From: Xylona heveae TC161
Lineage: Eukaryota > Ascomycota > Xylonomycetes > Xylonales > Xylonaceae
Direction: 5' to 3'
DNA: 64,000 nt
Assembly: GCF_001619985.1 (NCBI RefSeq)
Contig: NW_017264193.1
Coordinates: 501,726-565,725 of the forward strand
The notes under the pieces are model-generated. The model did no database searches. It saw nothing but the letters and a program-made list of their open reading frames with translations, and was not told the origin of the DNA. Position 1 is the stretch's first letter, and every line of letters starts with the position of its first letter. The position numbers and the translations under genes are program-made. Positions 10,865 through 23,867 of this stretch are shown one piece after another.

Positions 10865-12676
10865 ATGTCCATGATTACTGCAACCACTTGGGTGCCGCGG
10901 GGCTTTGCGGCACCTTTCCCCACAAAATACGATTTTAACGAAGAAGAATTCGAACGGATATCTAAGCTCGCAAAGTTGCAACTCGATGACGCCAAAGATG
11001 ATCTAAAGGAGGCGCAGAAGCCGTCCAAAGATGAAGATGAGGATGAAGAAAGCGAGAATGAGATGAAGGACGATGTGCCTGCTGAGGGCAAGTCAAAATC
11101 TGGAAACGCCGCCTCGTCAGACAAGATGTTAGTTACGTCCTTGATCTTCACGTGCGTCTAGGACTGCAAAAGTTACTTACATTGAATACTTTTTTTTCTA
11201 GTGATGTCAATGACGATGTCCTCAAAGAATTTGACTTGGAGCATTACGACGATGACGATTCCGAGGATGAAGACGCTGGCGATCCAATGTCCCAATTCGG
11301 TAACGTTCGGTCACTCGCATATCACGACTCGAATGAAGAAGACCCGTACATTACTCTCAAGGAGAATGAAGAGGAGAATGAGGAGCGCGAGGACCTCCAG
11401 ATTCTTGGAAACGACAACCTGGTGCTGGCTGCCAAGGTTGAGGATGAAATTGCCCACTTGGAAGTGTACGTCTACGAGGACGAAGCCGACAACCTTTACG
11501 TACACCACGACATAATGCTTCCAGCTATTCCTCTCTGCGTCGAATGGCTCGATATGCCCGTTGGCAAGGAAGGTGATGGATCAGACGCACGAGGAAACAC
11601 CGTCGCAATCGGCACATTTGACCCGGACATTGAAGTCTGGGACCTTGACACGGTCGATCAGATGTACCCAAATGCCATCCTGGGTCAAGGCGCCGAGGAG
11701 GCCAACCCAGAAGCCGCCACAGCCGGCTCAAAGAAGGACAAGAAAAAGAAGAAGAAGGGCAAGAAGGTTGCAAACGACAACTATCACGTCGACTCGGTTC
11801 TTGCACTAGCCGGAAACCGACAACACCGAAACCTTCTGGCCTCTGGATCTGCCGACAAGACTGTTAAGCTCTGGGACCTCAACACCGCCAAGTGCGCTAA
11901 GTCATACTCCTACCATACGGACAAGGTCTGCTCGCTGGCATGGCACCCGCGCGAGAGCACAGTGCTGTTGAGCGGTAGCTACGACCGTACTGTGGTCGCG
12001 GCAGACATGCGCGCGCCCGACGCCAAGGCTCCCCGCTGGGGTGTCGAGAGTGACGTCGAGAGCGTGCAGTGGGACCCCCACGACCCCAACTATTTCTACG
12101 TATGTTCAAATTTCATCACTCCTTTACTTTCCTACTAACATAGATTGTTAGATCTCTACCGAAGCCGGCATCATCCACTACCACGACGCCCGAAACCTTC
12201 CCTCTAGTCCCGCCGCTTCCAAGCCTGTCTGGACACTTCAGGCCCACGATGAGTCTGTGTCCTCATTCGACGTCAACCCCATTATCCCCGGCTACCTTGT
12301 GACTGGCTCGACCGACAAGACTGTCAAGCTCTGGAATGTTCAATCATCCGGCGGCGGCCCCAGCATGGTCGTATCGCGGGAGCTCGGTGTCGGCAAGGTC
12401 TTCTCGACCAAGTTTGCTCCCGATACCGAAGTCGGTTTCCGTCTCGCCGTGGCTGGCAGCAAAGGCGTCGTGCAAATCTGGGATACTTCTACTAATGCGG
12501 CAGTGAGAAGAGTCTTTGCCGAGCGTGTCCCTGCTGCGACGGAAGGTGCTGAGGTCAAGGAGCGAACTGTTGGCGTGACAGAAGATCAGGAAAGCAGCGA
12601 TGATGATGATGACGAGGACTCGGACGAAGATGGCGAGGGCAATCCCGATGGATGGGAGTCCATGGATGAGGATTAG
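10865..12676 (+). CDS. PWP1: Periodic tryptophan protein 1, WD40 ribosome-biogenesis factor
   Basis: Pwp1 is a nucleolar WD-repeat protein needed for 60S ribosomal subunit assembly. Exons 10865-11127, 11202-12099 and 12152-12676 close in phase (561 residues). The N-terminus ITATTWVPRGFA and the following KYDFNEEEFERI are family-typical. An acidic stretch and a basic run (KKDKKKKKKGKK, about residue 210) precede the WD repeats, with repeat ends SADKTVKLWDL, SYDRTVVAADM, STDKTVKLWNV and GVVQIWDT. The C-terminus is highly acidic (DDDDDEDSDEDGEG). The second intron has a perfect TACTAAC branch site. Start ATG at 10865; a second ATG two codons downstream (10871) is an alternative. Confidence 0.95.
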
Positions 12677-13192
12677 TTTATCGCTAGCCAAAACGGGGGT
12701 TTGATTTCAACGGTCTATAAAAGTTGTCTCTGTTAGTTTCTACGTTGGGATGTTTCATTCATATTAGTAAAAGGTTCTGCATATGTGGAGTAATATTTTA
12801 CCTCTAGAATTTGGTAGATAATATACCATTTTCCACTTGTGTTTGTTTACAGGATCTATCTGACAACACGTCCTGCTCTTTTTGAAACTCGTGTCTGTTT
12901 TTTTGGGTTCCCAATTTGTAAGTCAAACGGATCGATATTGGTATAATGATAGCTGGATATAATTTACAAATCAATATGCATGATACGACGCCAACGAAGT
13001 GATATCCCAGATACTATACTCTGTAAACACTCTTCAAAATCGAGATTCAAACCACTGTCCCACTTTCCCCAATCCCTGCTGCCGTGCTATATACCGTCGG
13101 ACCCTTCTCCGCCTTTCATCCCACCACACCAACGAAATGAAAGTATGAGGGGACGAAGTAATCACGGGACAATATATAACTGCAGATAAGAA
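12677..13192. other. Convergent 3' flanks of PWP1 and the GT90 gene
   Basis: 516 bp, AT-rich, with AATAATATT-like and TATAAAAG words suited to 3' end formation. I see no gene in it. Confidence 0.6.
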
Positions 13193-16100
13193 TCACAGGA
13201 CAAACCCCAACTCGTCCCTCCTATCATCCGTCAAGCGTCCCCACTCCAACAACAACCTGAAAAAGTAAATCTCCATGTCCTCCTTCCTGAGGACCTGGCC
13301 CGCCCAGTCACGCCCTTGCTCAGCAATGAGTTCGCCCTCCTTTGCATGCGGAAACCAAGAGACGTCTCTCCGGGCGGATCCTTTTCCAATCTGACCCTCA
13401 AAGCCAGCAAAATAAGCAAGGGTACTAAAGACACCATGCAGTCTTGGATCTATCGGGACAAAATGTCTCCACGCGAAAATGCGATCATCGTACCACTCTC
13501 TAAACATCGCAGTCTTGAACGGCAGGGAATGGCTCTGCAAAAAGGGCAGGAAGCGGCCGCTGAAACCTGCCCCGTCGAGATCGAACAGATATCTATGGCT
13601 CCAATGATGTTGAAAGTCCGAGGGGCCAACGAGCCCGAACTCGGCTTTCTCAACGGCGCAGTCGACCCCGCCGCAGCGGGAGATCTTATCGACGACTGCG
13701 ACATCTAGGTTTAACAAGCGGCGTAGGTCCGAGGGGGAGACGGATTCGTAAATGTATTTCCCACGCTGGGTAGAAGAGGGGAGTAGCACGAGCTGGGGTT
13801 CTGAGTCGGTGAGGTTGTTGGCCAGATGCACGAGGCGCTGGCGTGTCATGCCCTGCCAGGTCCCTGCGCCAGAAGGGATGATGCGCTCGGGATTGACGTG
13901 GGGCGACTCTAGTTCGGGATTGACGTCGAAATCGTGAGGTAAGGCGTAGTTGGTGCCCGTAGAGACGCCTTCAGAAGTAGCGCCGCGCCAGAAGAGCGTG
14001 TTGGATTTCTCGAAAAAGGCGACGTCCGGGTGCTCGGGTGTAGGATCGTATTTGACTTTGTCCATGTAGTTCCATGCGCTGGGGTACAGAATGTCGTTGT
14101 ACCCGGAGAGTTTGCTCTGGCTGAATACGGGCATGAGCTCGTGAGTGGTTTTGAAGGCGGCAGGGCTGAGATAGATCCCCTGGAGATGCGCCATGTCTGG
14201 TTGGTGACAAACGTCTGCGGCGAGAAGCCAGTTGTCGAGGAAGAGCCCGAGCGAGTGAGGCGCGGCGCACCAGACGCATAGATCCCGGGTGTTGTCAACA
14301 TGGTGGGACAAGGCCGGGGAGCCAGCAGGGCAGGTGATGGCAGAGTAGTCGGTAAATGTGTTGGTGAAGGAGCGGTCGTGGAAGCGCGTCCTGCCAAGAG
14401 GGTTTGGGGTGACGGGCTCCCATTGTTTAACGCGGTTGGGGCTCCATTCGGGCGCCCGCTGACGGCCGGTGGTACCGACGAGGCTGGCTTGATGGCGCAT
14501 GGTCTCAATTTCGGTGTAAGGAACGGCAACGCGGCATTCGTCGTTGAGGTTGAAAGCGAGGTCCATGTCTGGAAGGAATTCGGCGAATTTGTTGATCATG
14601 GTGGCGACACCTTCGAGCATCCAGCGATGGGTAGGCAGGACGTTGGGAGGAAGTTCCGCGTGGCCGTTGCGAATGCTGATTCCTGAGATTTCGTTCCACG
14701 GGTTGGAAATCATTTCCCATGTCCGTGAGCGGATCTCGGCGGGGCTAACAGCCCAGAAGGGGGATAGGTCTCGGTCGATATTGTCAAAGTCGTCATAGAT
14801 GAGAGATGAGCGTTCAGCGGCGAAGCGGTACCAGTGATCAAATTTCCTAAAAGAAGGATAGGCGGTTAAGACATCATCTAGCATGAATAGGAGCAGAAGC
14901 AGACTTACGGTGGAGGATGACGGCCATATCGATTAAAGTAGGTGTCGATCGCTTCAGGAAATGTGCGGCTGGTTCTGCTTTGATTGCGCCAGTGGTCGTA
15001 TCTTCGATTGGCCGTATACATGAGTAAGTCGACAGGATGATAATTGATATGCGTCCGCTTGAAGCAATCAAGCAGGATTCCAATAAAGCAGGATCCTAAG
15101 AGAACGTAATAGAGCCATGAGGGCCGAGGGACTTTGATGATTTTGAATTTCCTGGTTACTGAAGAGATCTCTGCGCCATGCTCGCGCGAGAGTCGGTAAA
15201 AGAAAAGTGCGACGCCTAGGAAGAGAAGAAAGACTGAGAAGACGACTTTTCGAGTTGAAACTGGCGGGAAGGGATGGATATTGATCAACGCTGTTTCCAT
15301 GCCCTTTCCGTATGCATACGCTGAAGTGTGAGCAACTGCAATTCCAAGTGGACCAAGATACGGCAACTGTTGAAAAAAAATCAGTAGGAAGGTCAGGTAA
15401 GGCCGTTTACAGTGAGGAACTTACAAGTTGAACGCTAAACACCGCTAACAACGCAGTCAAAAGAAGATTATACAAGGATTTCCAGACCGGTTCTTGCGGA
15501 GGCGAGATGATCCAGTCTCGAAGAGGCGGTTTGATTATATAACAAATTGCTCCGCTGACGAAAAGAAGAATCGATGATATCTACCATTCGAAGGTTAGCC
15601 TTTGGATTGCAAGTGAAATTAGGGGTTTGAGGGAAGCCGTACCAAGAATGCTGAGCTAGTAATTAAGGGAGCCCTCGTAGAGCTGCCATAGGATTCCCTG
15701 CCTCGACTCCGGATCAGGATGTGAAAAGCCCAGAGTATATAGCAGTCTAGAATGCAAGAGAGTATCTGCAAAAAGGGTATAAAATTTCGGTTGCCAGATT
15801 CGATCGAACAGATATAAGTGGACCGTGGCCCTGCGCTTATGCTTGCGCCTATATAACTGCCAACACTGACGAGTAGCGCTGCAAGTATCGTTCCGAGTCG
15901 ACTGCTGGCGCATAAATTTATGACAGTGAGGAGGAAATTGCCCGCCCGTCCATTAAGGGGAGTTCTTCTTCTCGTCTGCGGTCGTGGCGGTTTCCAGTGC
16001 GGTATGAACGACAATAATATCGGAACCAAAGCCTATTATGTTCAGCCAAGAACAAAGAAACGAGCGATCTGGTTCATTCGTACCTCCATTCCCGGCTTAG

Positions 16101-16601
16101 AGCATTGGAAGTCTCTGACTGTTCGCCGTAAACTCTCTACTCGTAGACAGATTGCGAGGACGGCTGTGAGGAACAATAGTCGTATGCGGCGCTTCCCATG
16201 TTCATTGTGAGGTCCTCCGTCGATCGAGTCCGGCGAGATTTCTCTCGAGGCATACGATGGTCGTCTATCTTCGAGGGGAATAGCATCGTAGTGTTGCTCG
16301 TCTGAAGCGGCGGCAAAGAAGCGGGGCCGACACTTGCTGATGCCAAATATTGCAGCAGAGCATACTGCCAGCTGGATCGCGGACGAATGCACTGGTCGAT
16401 CTGCTCGATATTAGCTTTGCGCCGAGGTAATGTTTGGAGGCGCATGCGGTACCAAACGAGAACGGATGATCAAATGTTAAAGACAGTGCCAAGGTCAGAA
16501 AAAGGAGGCCCCTTTTGAGAAGAATCGATTAGCATTTCCGCAGAAACTGAGTATGTAGACGATTTGACGAACGCAAGGGAGAGCTGCGTTGTTGTGTCCA
16601 T
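13193..16601 (-). CDS. CAP10-type glycosyltransferase (GT90) with polytopic N-terminus
   Basis: GT90 enzymes related to cryptococcal Cap10/Cxt1 transfer xylose or similar sugars in the secretory pathway; the substrate here is unknown. Exons are 16601-16573, 16511-16453, 16400-16084, 16032-15643, 15580-15425, 15366-14909 and 14846-13193; all phases close (1,020 residues). The N-terminal half has several hydrophobic segments (GLLFLTLALSLTF, RIRLLFLTAVLAICL, VVFSVFLLFLGVALFFY, WLYYVLLGSCFIGILL). The lumenal catalytic domain starts at RYGRHPPPKFDHWYRFA and ends with HRYLFDLDGAGFSGRF, LPFKTAMFREWYDDRI and HFVPIDPRL, all CAP10 signatures. The five downstream exons are secure. The first two are less so: the first donor is the weak GTTCGT, and the second intron is only about 52 nt. 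Confidence 0.88.
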
Positions 16602-17335
16602 GGCATCGGAGCTGCCGCCAGGCGAGCGCAGCAATTGGCGGGCAGGCGGGGCTGCGAATACGAGAAGTCAGATGATGGACAATAGAGTTGGTTGATCACT
16701 TTGACAATTGCACAAGCTTACCTTTTTAATGAACACGAAATATGCAATTATATACTATCGCTTGCTTAAAATCGACTCCATTGAGAAAGACAACACTTTG
16801 GGGGCGTCGAGAACGTCGTCGAGCTGCAGCCGGACCGGGCGATAGGGACGTGACTGCTTCTAGAATGTTTTGGGTTGAAGGCGGACATGCGCCGGTGATC
16901 GGATAAACCAATTCACCGATGCCGACCAGATTTGGGTTTAGCGTCTCCAGATTATTTTGCTTCTCAATTGCTTCATCCGCCGCATCTCCATCCCATTCGA
17001 CGGTAATCTTGCTCCACTGCCTGATCGGCCGGTCTATTGGGTAGAGCGCGGAAAAGACAAGCCAACACTTCGCTGTGTCGGTTTTCCTATCACGAAAATA
17101 CGGTCGAAAAGTTCTTGATTCGAGGATTGTACCGGCTGCAACTCTCGATAATCGATAAGAACTTTTTCAGCCTCTAGTTGTCGCATTGTCCACGAGAGAG
17201 TGACGCCGAAACAACTTTCGAATCATTGTGCACTACCTGTGTATGCTGCTCTTCTATTTGACAATTCGCATTTTACCAGAAGAATAAACCTCTATCGCCC
17301 GCTAAGACGCTTCGTGGTGGGATCAATCTTTGAAG
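16602..17335. promoter_or_regulatory. Divergent promoter region of GT90 and KRE33
   Basis: 734 bp. A direct repeat CGATAA-T-CGATAA (17146-17158) gives two adjacent GATA words. On the minus strand an open frame of about 148 codons ends at 16724, but it has no ATG and no splice solution I could find, so I do not call it a gene. Confidence 0.5.
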
Positions 17336-20300
17336 ATGCCGCGCAAGGCCATGTATGTTATTATCGATCTACATCTACTAGCATATGAGAGAGTTGATAC
17401 TGATGGATTTTGTCCAGTGATTCTCGCATTCCGGCACTGATCCGCAATGGCGTACAGGTAAGCGGTTAATTCTAAGGACGTCGGAAGGAATTCATTTGTT
17501 AATGCGCTTTGGTGTCATAGGAGAAGAAGCGAAGTTTCTTCGTCGTCGTCGGAGATCGTGCCAAGGATGTCATTGTTCACTTGCACTATATAATGTCCAG
17601 CGTGGACGTCAAGCAGAACAAGTCGGTTCTGTGGGCCTACAAAAACAAGCTTCTCGGGTTCACGAGGTACGCAACTTTAAACCTTCATTCGGAGAACGTG
17701 CGGTTGATGAGCACCCGCTGACGATTATTCTAGTCACCGAAAGAAGCGGGAGGCGAAGATTAAGAAGGAGATCAAACGAGGTATCCGTGACGCCGACACC
17801 GACGATCCATTCGAGCTTTTCGTTTCGCTACACAACATTCGTTATGTATACTACAAGGAGACGGACAAGATTCTCGGTAACACGTACGGCATGTGCGTGC
17901 TGCAGGACTTTGAGGCTCTGACGCCCAACCTGCTCGCGAGGACAGTGGAGACTGTAGAGGGTGGTGGTCTAGTCATCCTCCTCTTGAAGGGCATGAACAG
18001 CTTGAAGCAACTCTACACGCTGTCGATGGATGTTCACTCAAGATACCGGACAGAGGCCCACGACGATGTGGTTGGTCGATTCAATGAACGGTTTATTCTC
18101 TCGCTCGGTAGCTGCGACTCTTGTCTTGTGGTGGACGATGAGTTGAACGTTCTGCCCATCTCCGGAGGCAAGAATGTAAAGGCTCTTCCGCCTCCGGATC
18201 CTGAAGAAGAGAAAGCATCATCCTCGAAAAAGGAGCTTGAGAGCATCAAAGAGAGTCTTGCCGATACCCAGCCAGTTGGCTCTCTGCTCACGCTTGCGAA
18301 AACGACAGACCAGGCAAAGGCGTTGCTTACATTTGTGGACGCCATCGCTGAGAAGACGTTGCGGAGCACCGTCACATTGACTGCAGCCCGTGGTCGAGGA
18401 AAGTCTGCGGCCCTCGGTGTTTCAATTGCAGCTGCCATTGCGCACGGTTACAGCAACATTTTCATCACATCTCCGAGCCCAGAAAATTTGAAGACTCTGT
18501 TCGAGTTTGTGTTCAAGGGTTTCGACGCCCTGGGCTACCTCGACCACGTTGACTATACCATCATCCAATCCACCAATCCCGCTTTCAACAAGGCGATCGT
18601 TCGCGTCAACGTCCACCGACAGCACCGTCAGACGATTCAATACATCCAGCCTGAGGATGCTTACACATTGGGCCAAGCTGAGCTGCTTGTTATCGATGAG
18701 GCAGCTGCAATCCCTCTTCCATTGGTGAAAAAGCTGATGGGTCCTTACCTTGTCTTCATGGCTTCTACCATCAACGGTTATGAAGGTACCGGTCGTTCGC
18801 TATCCTTGAAGCTGATCCAGCAACTCCGAGAGCAGGCTCGGGGCGGCGCGAAGCTCAGCAATGCCGACGACGGCGATGTTGCCGACAGATCGACCGGAAA
18901 GCCTGCAAAGGATGGAAGCCAAAACATTACGGGTGGTCGATCCCTTCGTGAGATTACGCTTTCGGAGCCTATCCGATATGCGCCTGGCGATTCTGTTGAA
19001 GGATGGCTCAACAAACTGCTCTGCCTGGATGCAACTCTCCCCAAGGCCAAGAGAAATACACAAGGCTGCCCTCATCCATCGCAGTGCCAGCTTCTCCACG
19101 TCAACCGCGACACCCTCTTCTCCTTCCACCCCGTCTCTGAGAAGTTCCTCCAACAGATGATGGCACTCTATGTGGCTAGTCACTACAAGAACTCCCCCAA
19201 CGACCTCCAGCTCATGTCCGACGCTCCAGCCCACCAGCTGTTCGTCCTCGTTCCCCCCGTCGAAGAAAACAGCCCTCGTCTTCCCGAGCCTCTCTGCGTT
19301 GTCCAACTCGCTCTGGAAGGCCGCATCAGCAAGGAGAGCGTACTCAGCAGCCTGAGCAGGGGACAGCGCGCCGGCGGTGATCTCATTCCCTGGCTTGTCA
19401 GCCAGCAATTCCAGGACGAGGATTTTGCCGGTCTGTCTGGTGCTCGAGTTGTGCGCATCGCGACCAACCCCGAGTACATTGGCATGGGTTACGGCTCTCG
19501 CGCCCTGGAACTTCTCATTGACTTTTATGACGGCAAATTTGCCAGTCTTTCCGAAGACGACGCCCCCGTCAACGAAGAAATGCCGCGTGTCACCGACGAC
19601 GAATTGGCCAACGCAAGTCTGCTCGACGACAATGTCAAGGTCCGAGACATTCACACGATGCCGCCTCTCTTTGCCAAGCTCTCAGAGCGCAAACCCGAAG
19701 GCCTCGACTACCTTGGCGTCAGCTACGGCCTGACCAGCTCGCTGCACCGGTTCTGGAAGCGCGCATCCTTTGTGCCCGTGTATCTCCGCCAGACCGCCAA
19801 CGAGCTGACTGGCGAGCACACGTGCGTCATGCTGCGCACTCTCGAGAATGGCGCAGACCCGACATGGCTGGGTGCCTTTGCACGGGACTACCACAAGCGT
19901 TTCCTCTCTCTTTTGTCCTACCAATTCCGACACTTCCCCTCGATTCTCGCGCTCAGCATCGACGAGTCCGCCTCTGCGGGCGAGAAACTCGACGAGTCCA
20001 CCCTCGTGCAGCCGCTCACCAAGGCCGAGCTCGATGCCGTCTTCTCTCCGTTCGACCTCAAACGTCTCGACAGCTACGCCAACAACATGCTCGACTACCA
20101 CGTCATTCTCGACATGGTTCCCATCATTGCAGGCTTATACTTCTCCGGCCGCCTCAAGCAATCCCTCAAGCTGTCTGGCGTGCAGACTTCGATCCTCTTG
20201 GCTATCGGTCTGCAGCGCAAAGTCCTCGAGGATGTCGAAAAGGAGCTGAACCTCCCTTCATCTCAGCTACTTGCCATGTTCATCAAGATTGTCCGCAAGA

Positions 20301-20913
20301 TATCCTCTCACTTCCGTGCCCTCGTCGAGGGCGCCGTCGCAGAGACCCTGCCAGATGCCGAAGCCGGCAAGACTCGCGACGGCTTGTCCGCTGCGCATGA
20401 CGACGAGCAGGCCATTGATGGCGACGAGCGCTTCGCTCCTCTTGCAATGTCCTTGGATCAAGAACTCAAGGACGAGGGCGATGCCGTGAACCGGGAATTG
20501 AGAGAGAAGCAACGTGCTCTGATTGACTCTCTGCCTTTGGATCGGTAAGTTGTCTGTTCATTTTCTTCCCTTGGTCGTCTCGCCTCTTCATTTAATTCTT
20601 CATCTCTCCTCCCTTCCCCTGGTCATCTCTCCTCTCTTGTTATAATACCAGTCCCGTTCTAACATCTACCTTCCCCAACTCCAGGTATGAAATCTCCAAC
20701 AACGACGACCCTGCATGGGCCGAAGCCGAGCGTCAGATCCGTCGCACCGGCGCCAGCGGTGCCAACGGCGCTAGCACCACTATCAGCGTCAAGTCTAGCA
20801 AACCGTCTGCCTCTTCCTCTGCTGCGAAGCGCAAGGCCGGCGATGTCGTTGCGCAAGTCGCGCAGGAAGCAGACACGCATGCTTCGAAGAAGAGCAAGAA
20901 GAAGTCGAGGTAA
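17336..20913 (+). CDS. KRE33: RNA cytidine acetyltransferase Kre33/NAT10
   Basis: Kre33 (NAT10) makes N4-acetylcytidine in 18S rRNA and tRNAs, using acetyl-CoA and ATP, and is required for 40S assembly in the nucleolus. Exons 17336-17352, 17418-17457, 17521-17666, 17734-20544 and 20685-20913 close in phase to give 1,080 residues (yeast 1,056). The start MPRKAIDSRIPALIRNGVQ is the family N-terminus and is encoded by two mini-exons of 17 and 40 nt. The helicase-like module has RGRGKSAALG (about residue 290) and LLVIDEAAAIPLP (about 388). The GNAT acetyl-CoA loop is NPEYIGMGYGSRALELL (about 650). The C-terminal tail is basic (SKKSKKKSR), suiting nucleolar location. Confidence 0.97.
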
Positions 20914-23100
20914 ATTGGTCATTGGTCATGATTAGCTAAAAAGAAGCCTGCATAGGAGTGAGGAAGGGACTCCTTAAAAGTTTGAGAATAAAAGGCGTTT
21001 TTTCTTTCTCCTTTTTACTTTTCTTCAATGAGGGCGTTTTACAATTTTATTTGCATTGTATTGTGCTTATCGACACATATTAAGCACTACCGCTTTGCTG
21101 CTGGTGCTATTCATCGACTCATTATCATCGTATTGTTTTATTATTTGATTATTTGATTATTTTGTCAGTTTTTCAATTTGTCATTTTGTCATTTATCTGG
21201 CGTTTCAATCTACGTTTGAACTGTTGGGCAAGTTCTTTAGTCCCTAGTACCGACGTCTGTCGAGGGTCCTGACTCCTTTATCTTTTGTCCCCTCTCGAAT
21301 GTCTTTTCTTTTGGCATGTTGCATGCTAGATAGTTGATACAATCATATAAACTTCTCTATATATCATGATTCATTAGTCAATGTTTATTATTCATTAGAA
21401 AATGATACGACTAGACTTCAATCACAACCTTTAACCTTGTAAAGTTGTATGCCTTTCGTGATGTTTGCCTTCCTCAATGAATCAATTGTTTGATGTCTCG
21501 TTGGTTCGTACTGCACTACTGCGTTCTAGATATACATTTACTCCCTAAGAAGAGAAAAAGAGAAAAGTGAAAAGTGAAAGAGAAAACGTACAATGTCCAG
21601 TATATAGGTGCCTGACCTATAAACTATGAACCAAACGGCCAAATAACCATAGAATACAAAAATAAAGGAGGGTCCGAGGGACGGATGAATGAACGGATAA
21701 TACGTTCGATAAAAATATCAAATCAAATCAAATCAAGATGTCAAATAATATTATTAGAATATGATAAATAAAAGTGTACAGAGTCACAGAGTCACAGAGT
21801 CACAGACTTACAGAGTCACAGAATACAGAGACATTCATTCTCCATTCGCGGGATATTGGGACGGACTCGGCGAGGCTTAAAAATTAAAAAACTCAAGAGT
21901 CTAAAGGAGAAAGGAGAAAGGAGAGACGATGGAGATGGAGATGGAGATGCTACGAAGTATTAGATATACCATATTACATACGGTATTTTGATAGTGTTGT
22001 AATGGGCTTATAATAAAATAAGAATAAAAAAAAATAAAAAAATAAAAAAATATAAATCCGAAGCAAAAGCGAAAACAAAAGAAAACAAAATAAACGTCAT
22101 CCGGAGTCTGCTGTACAAAATCATACGACATTGTAAATTAAAAGAGTTATCTAAACCCACGGACCACGGTATCTTGGCGCGGACAATGACATGGCACGGG
22201 AGTTAACTACAGCATGGGACCCATCTCCGAGTCTCAATCTCGCGACTACTCAAAGATGAAAAGATGAAAAAACGAAAAAAAAAAAAATTATGAAATAAAA
22301 TGAAATAAATTAATTTAATTGTATTGTCGCCAAGGATAGCATGGCATATGTCATCCAAATATATGGTAAACTACCTGCATCTAGGACAAGGATCGCGGGT
22401 ATTGACGGCCGCGGGAAGAACACAGAGGGGGTAAACGAGAAAGAGAAAGCGGACAAGGTAAGAATAAGAGAAAAGAAAAGGGAATTAGAAAAAAAAGTAG
22501 AGCCGTCGGATAGTTCCGAGGCGTGGCCCAAGGCAGGAATTGGCAGGGATCAAGGATGCTCAAATTTTCCTGAAGCAGGCCCTGGCGGCGGGGGCTGTCA
22601 AATGATGAAATACACATGTGTCAACGATATCACATGTCCCGGGCAGTCATATCTGCAAGAGCCCAAGGGGAACCCTGTTTCCCATGGAGTAATGTTTTTG
22701 TCGTCTCGCGCGAGTTTTCGGGGATGGTGCCTGAAGAGCCTCGAAGCTTCGAAATAATCTTTATTCAAAAGCGCTCCGGGACTTCCCTGTGGCAGGAAAT
22801 GGTGACGGGCCTTTGTGGCGAGGCCAACGTGGCTGCAAGGGATCCTCTGATCGGTATCGTGAGCGTCAAAGCATTACGTATTTGCGTATTTCCTTGATGC
22901 CTGATCAACAGAATCGACCATTCGGTGACCATGGACCAGGGCTCTCAAGGACGACATTTGAGACTCAAATTCGCTTTTAGTCGGCATTTGATTCTGGTGT
23001 GCCGAGGTACGACAGAACTTTTTGGGAGGGAAAATTATCCACCCCTGCATCAGTCATTGGGGGAGAAAAAAATTTCTCGAATGAAAGAGTTCAGCTTGGC
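20914..23100. other. Long convergent intergenic region, AT-rich
   Basis: 2.2 kb between the 3' ends of KRE33 and CIA2. It is AT-rich with many low-complexity tracts: (AAATC)n near 21712-21736, the CAGAGTCA tandem repeat, GGAGAT units near 21930, and A-rich runs near 22025-22090 and 22272-22290. One ATG frame of 93 codons (22616-22897) matches nothing I recognise and is probably chance. Confidence 0.55.
21779..21833. repeat. CAGAGTCA 8-bp tandem repeat
   Basis: Three exact CAGAGTCA units, one variant (CAGACTTA), a further exact unit and a decayed tail, head to tail in the KRE33-CIA2 interval. Confidence 0.9.
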
Positions 23101-23867
23101 TTATTGGCAGGTTTCGAGCATCTTGCGCAGCACGCCAAGCAACGTGCCATTTTCTAGAGCGGCGGCCACACGTTCCTTGTCGCCAAGCTGCTTGTTGACT
23201 TGGTCGCCGGTACTGTGCGTGCCCTCCTTGATGCGAACGTCGACTCGGAATCGAGGTGGTAAAGCTTGTTCAAGTCGGACGCGGACACCCAGGCCAATCA
23301 CCGTTGCCAAGGAGCAGTGAGTAATAGTCGGTGTGATTTCGACAAGGACGGTGCGCATGCGCGATGAAGCTGAGGAACCAGCAGCTGGCACAATGTGGAT
23401 GTCGGGCAAGTTGACCACGGCAAGGGAACCCAGACTAAGTGGGTGTTCGGGATCCGAGATTGTGGATATCAAATCTGTTGGTTCCAAAGGGAAAACTGTC
23501 AACTGACTGTGCTATTTGGCAAAGATTTTGGGGAGAAAAAGTATATGCGAAGCAACGCAACGTGAACCATGTCCATCGCAACGCTAGCTAAGACCAGCTC
23601 AGTGCATGACTCACCATAAACCTCTTGTTCATCAATGGGCTCTGCGAGCTCGTCGCTGTCCGAGTTCAGGTCCGACGAAGACGAGCTGAATGAGCGTGAA
23701 AGTCCGCTGTCTGTCGCAGCGGTGGCAAAAGGATCATTGTAATCGGCAGGGACAATGTCGTCGAAGAGGAATGAACGCGGCTTGCCAGTGGCGGAATGCG
23801 ACGAAAGCCGGCGACGCGTAGGCAGGTCTGCCGCGTTCAGGATAGTCGGATTCGCGTTGTCAGCCAT
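23101..23867 (-). CDS. CIA2: Cytosolic iron-sulfur assembly factor Cia2 (MIP18/FAM96 family)
   Basis: Cia2 is part of the CIA targeting complex (with Cia1 and Met18) that delivers Fe-S clusters to cytosolic and nuclear proteins such as DNA polymerases and helicases. Exons 23867-23615 and 23474-23101 close in phase (208 residues). The N-terminal 80 residues are Ser/Asp-rich and variable. The MIP18/DUF59 domain follows: VYDLISTISDPEHPLSLG, TPTITHCSLATVIGLGVRV (with the conserved HC), FRVDVRIKEGTHSTGDQVNK and LGDKERVAAALEN. The intron has two in-frame acceptors 15 nt apart; I chose the downstream one because it restores the family sequence VYDLI. The upstream one (exon from 23489) would add five residues, VFPLEP replacing part of the junction. 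Confidence 0.95.

Noticed and set aside
19822-20400. Long alternative frames inside KRE33 and PRP16
   Set aside because: They are shadows of strongly coding GC-rich third positions; the main frames carry all family motifs.
22616-22897. 93-codon ATG frame between KRE33 and CIA2
   Set aside because: No recognisable motif and composition like the surrounding non-coding DNA; this length is expected by chance over 2 kb.
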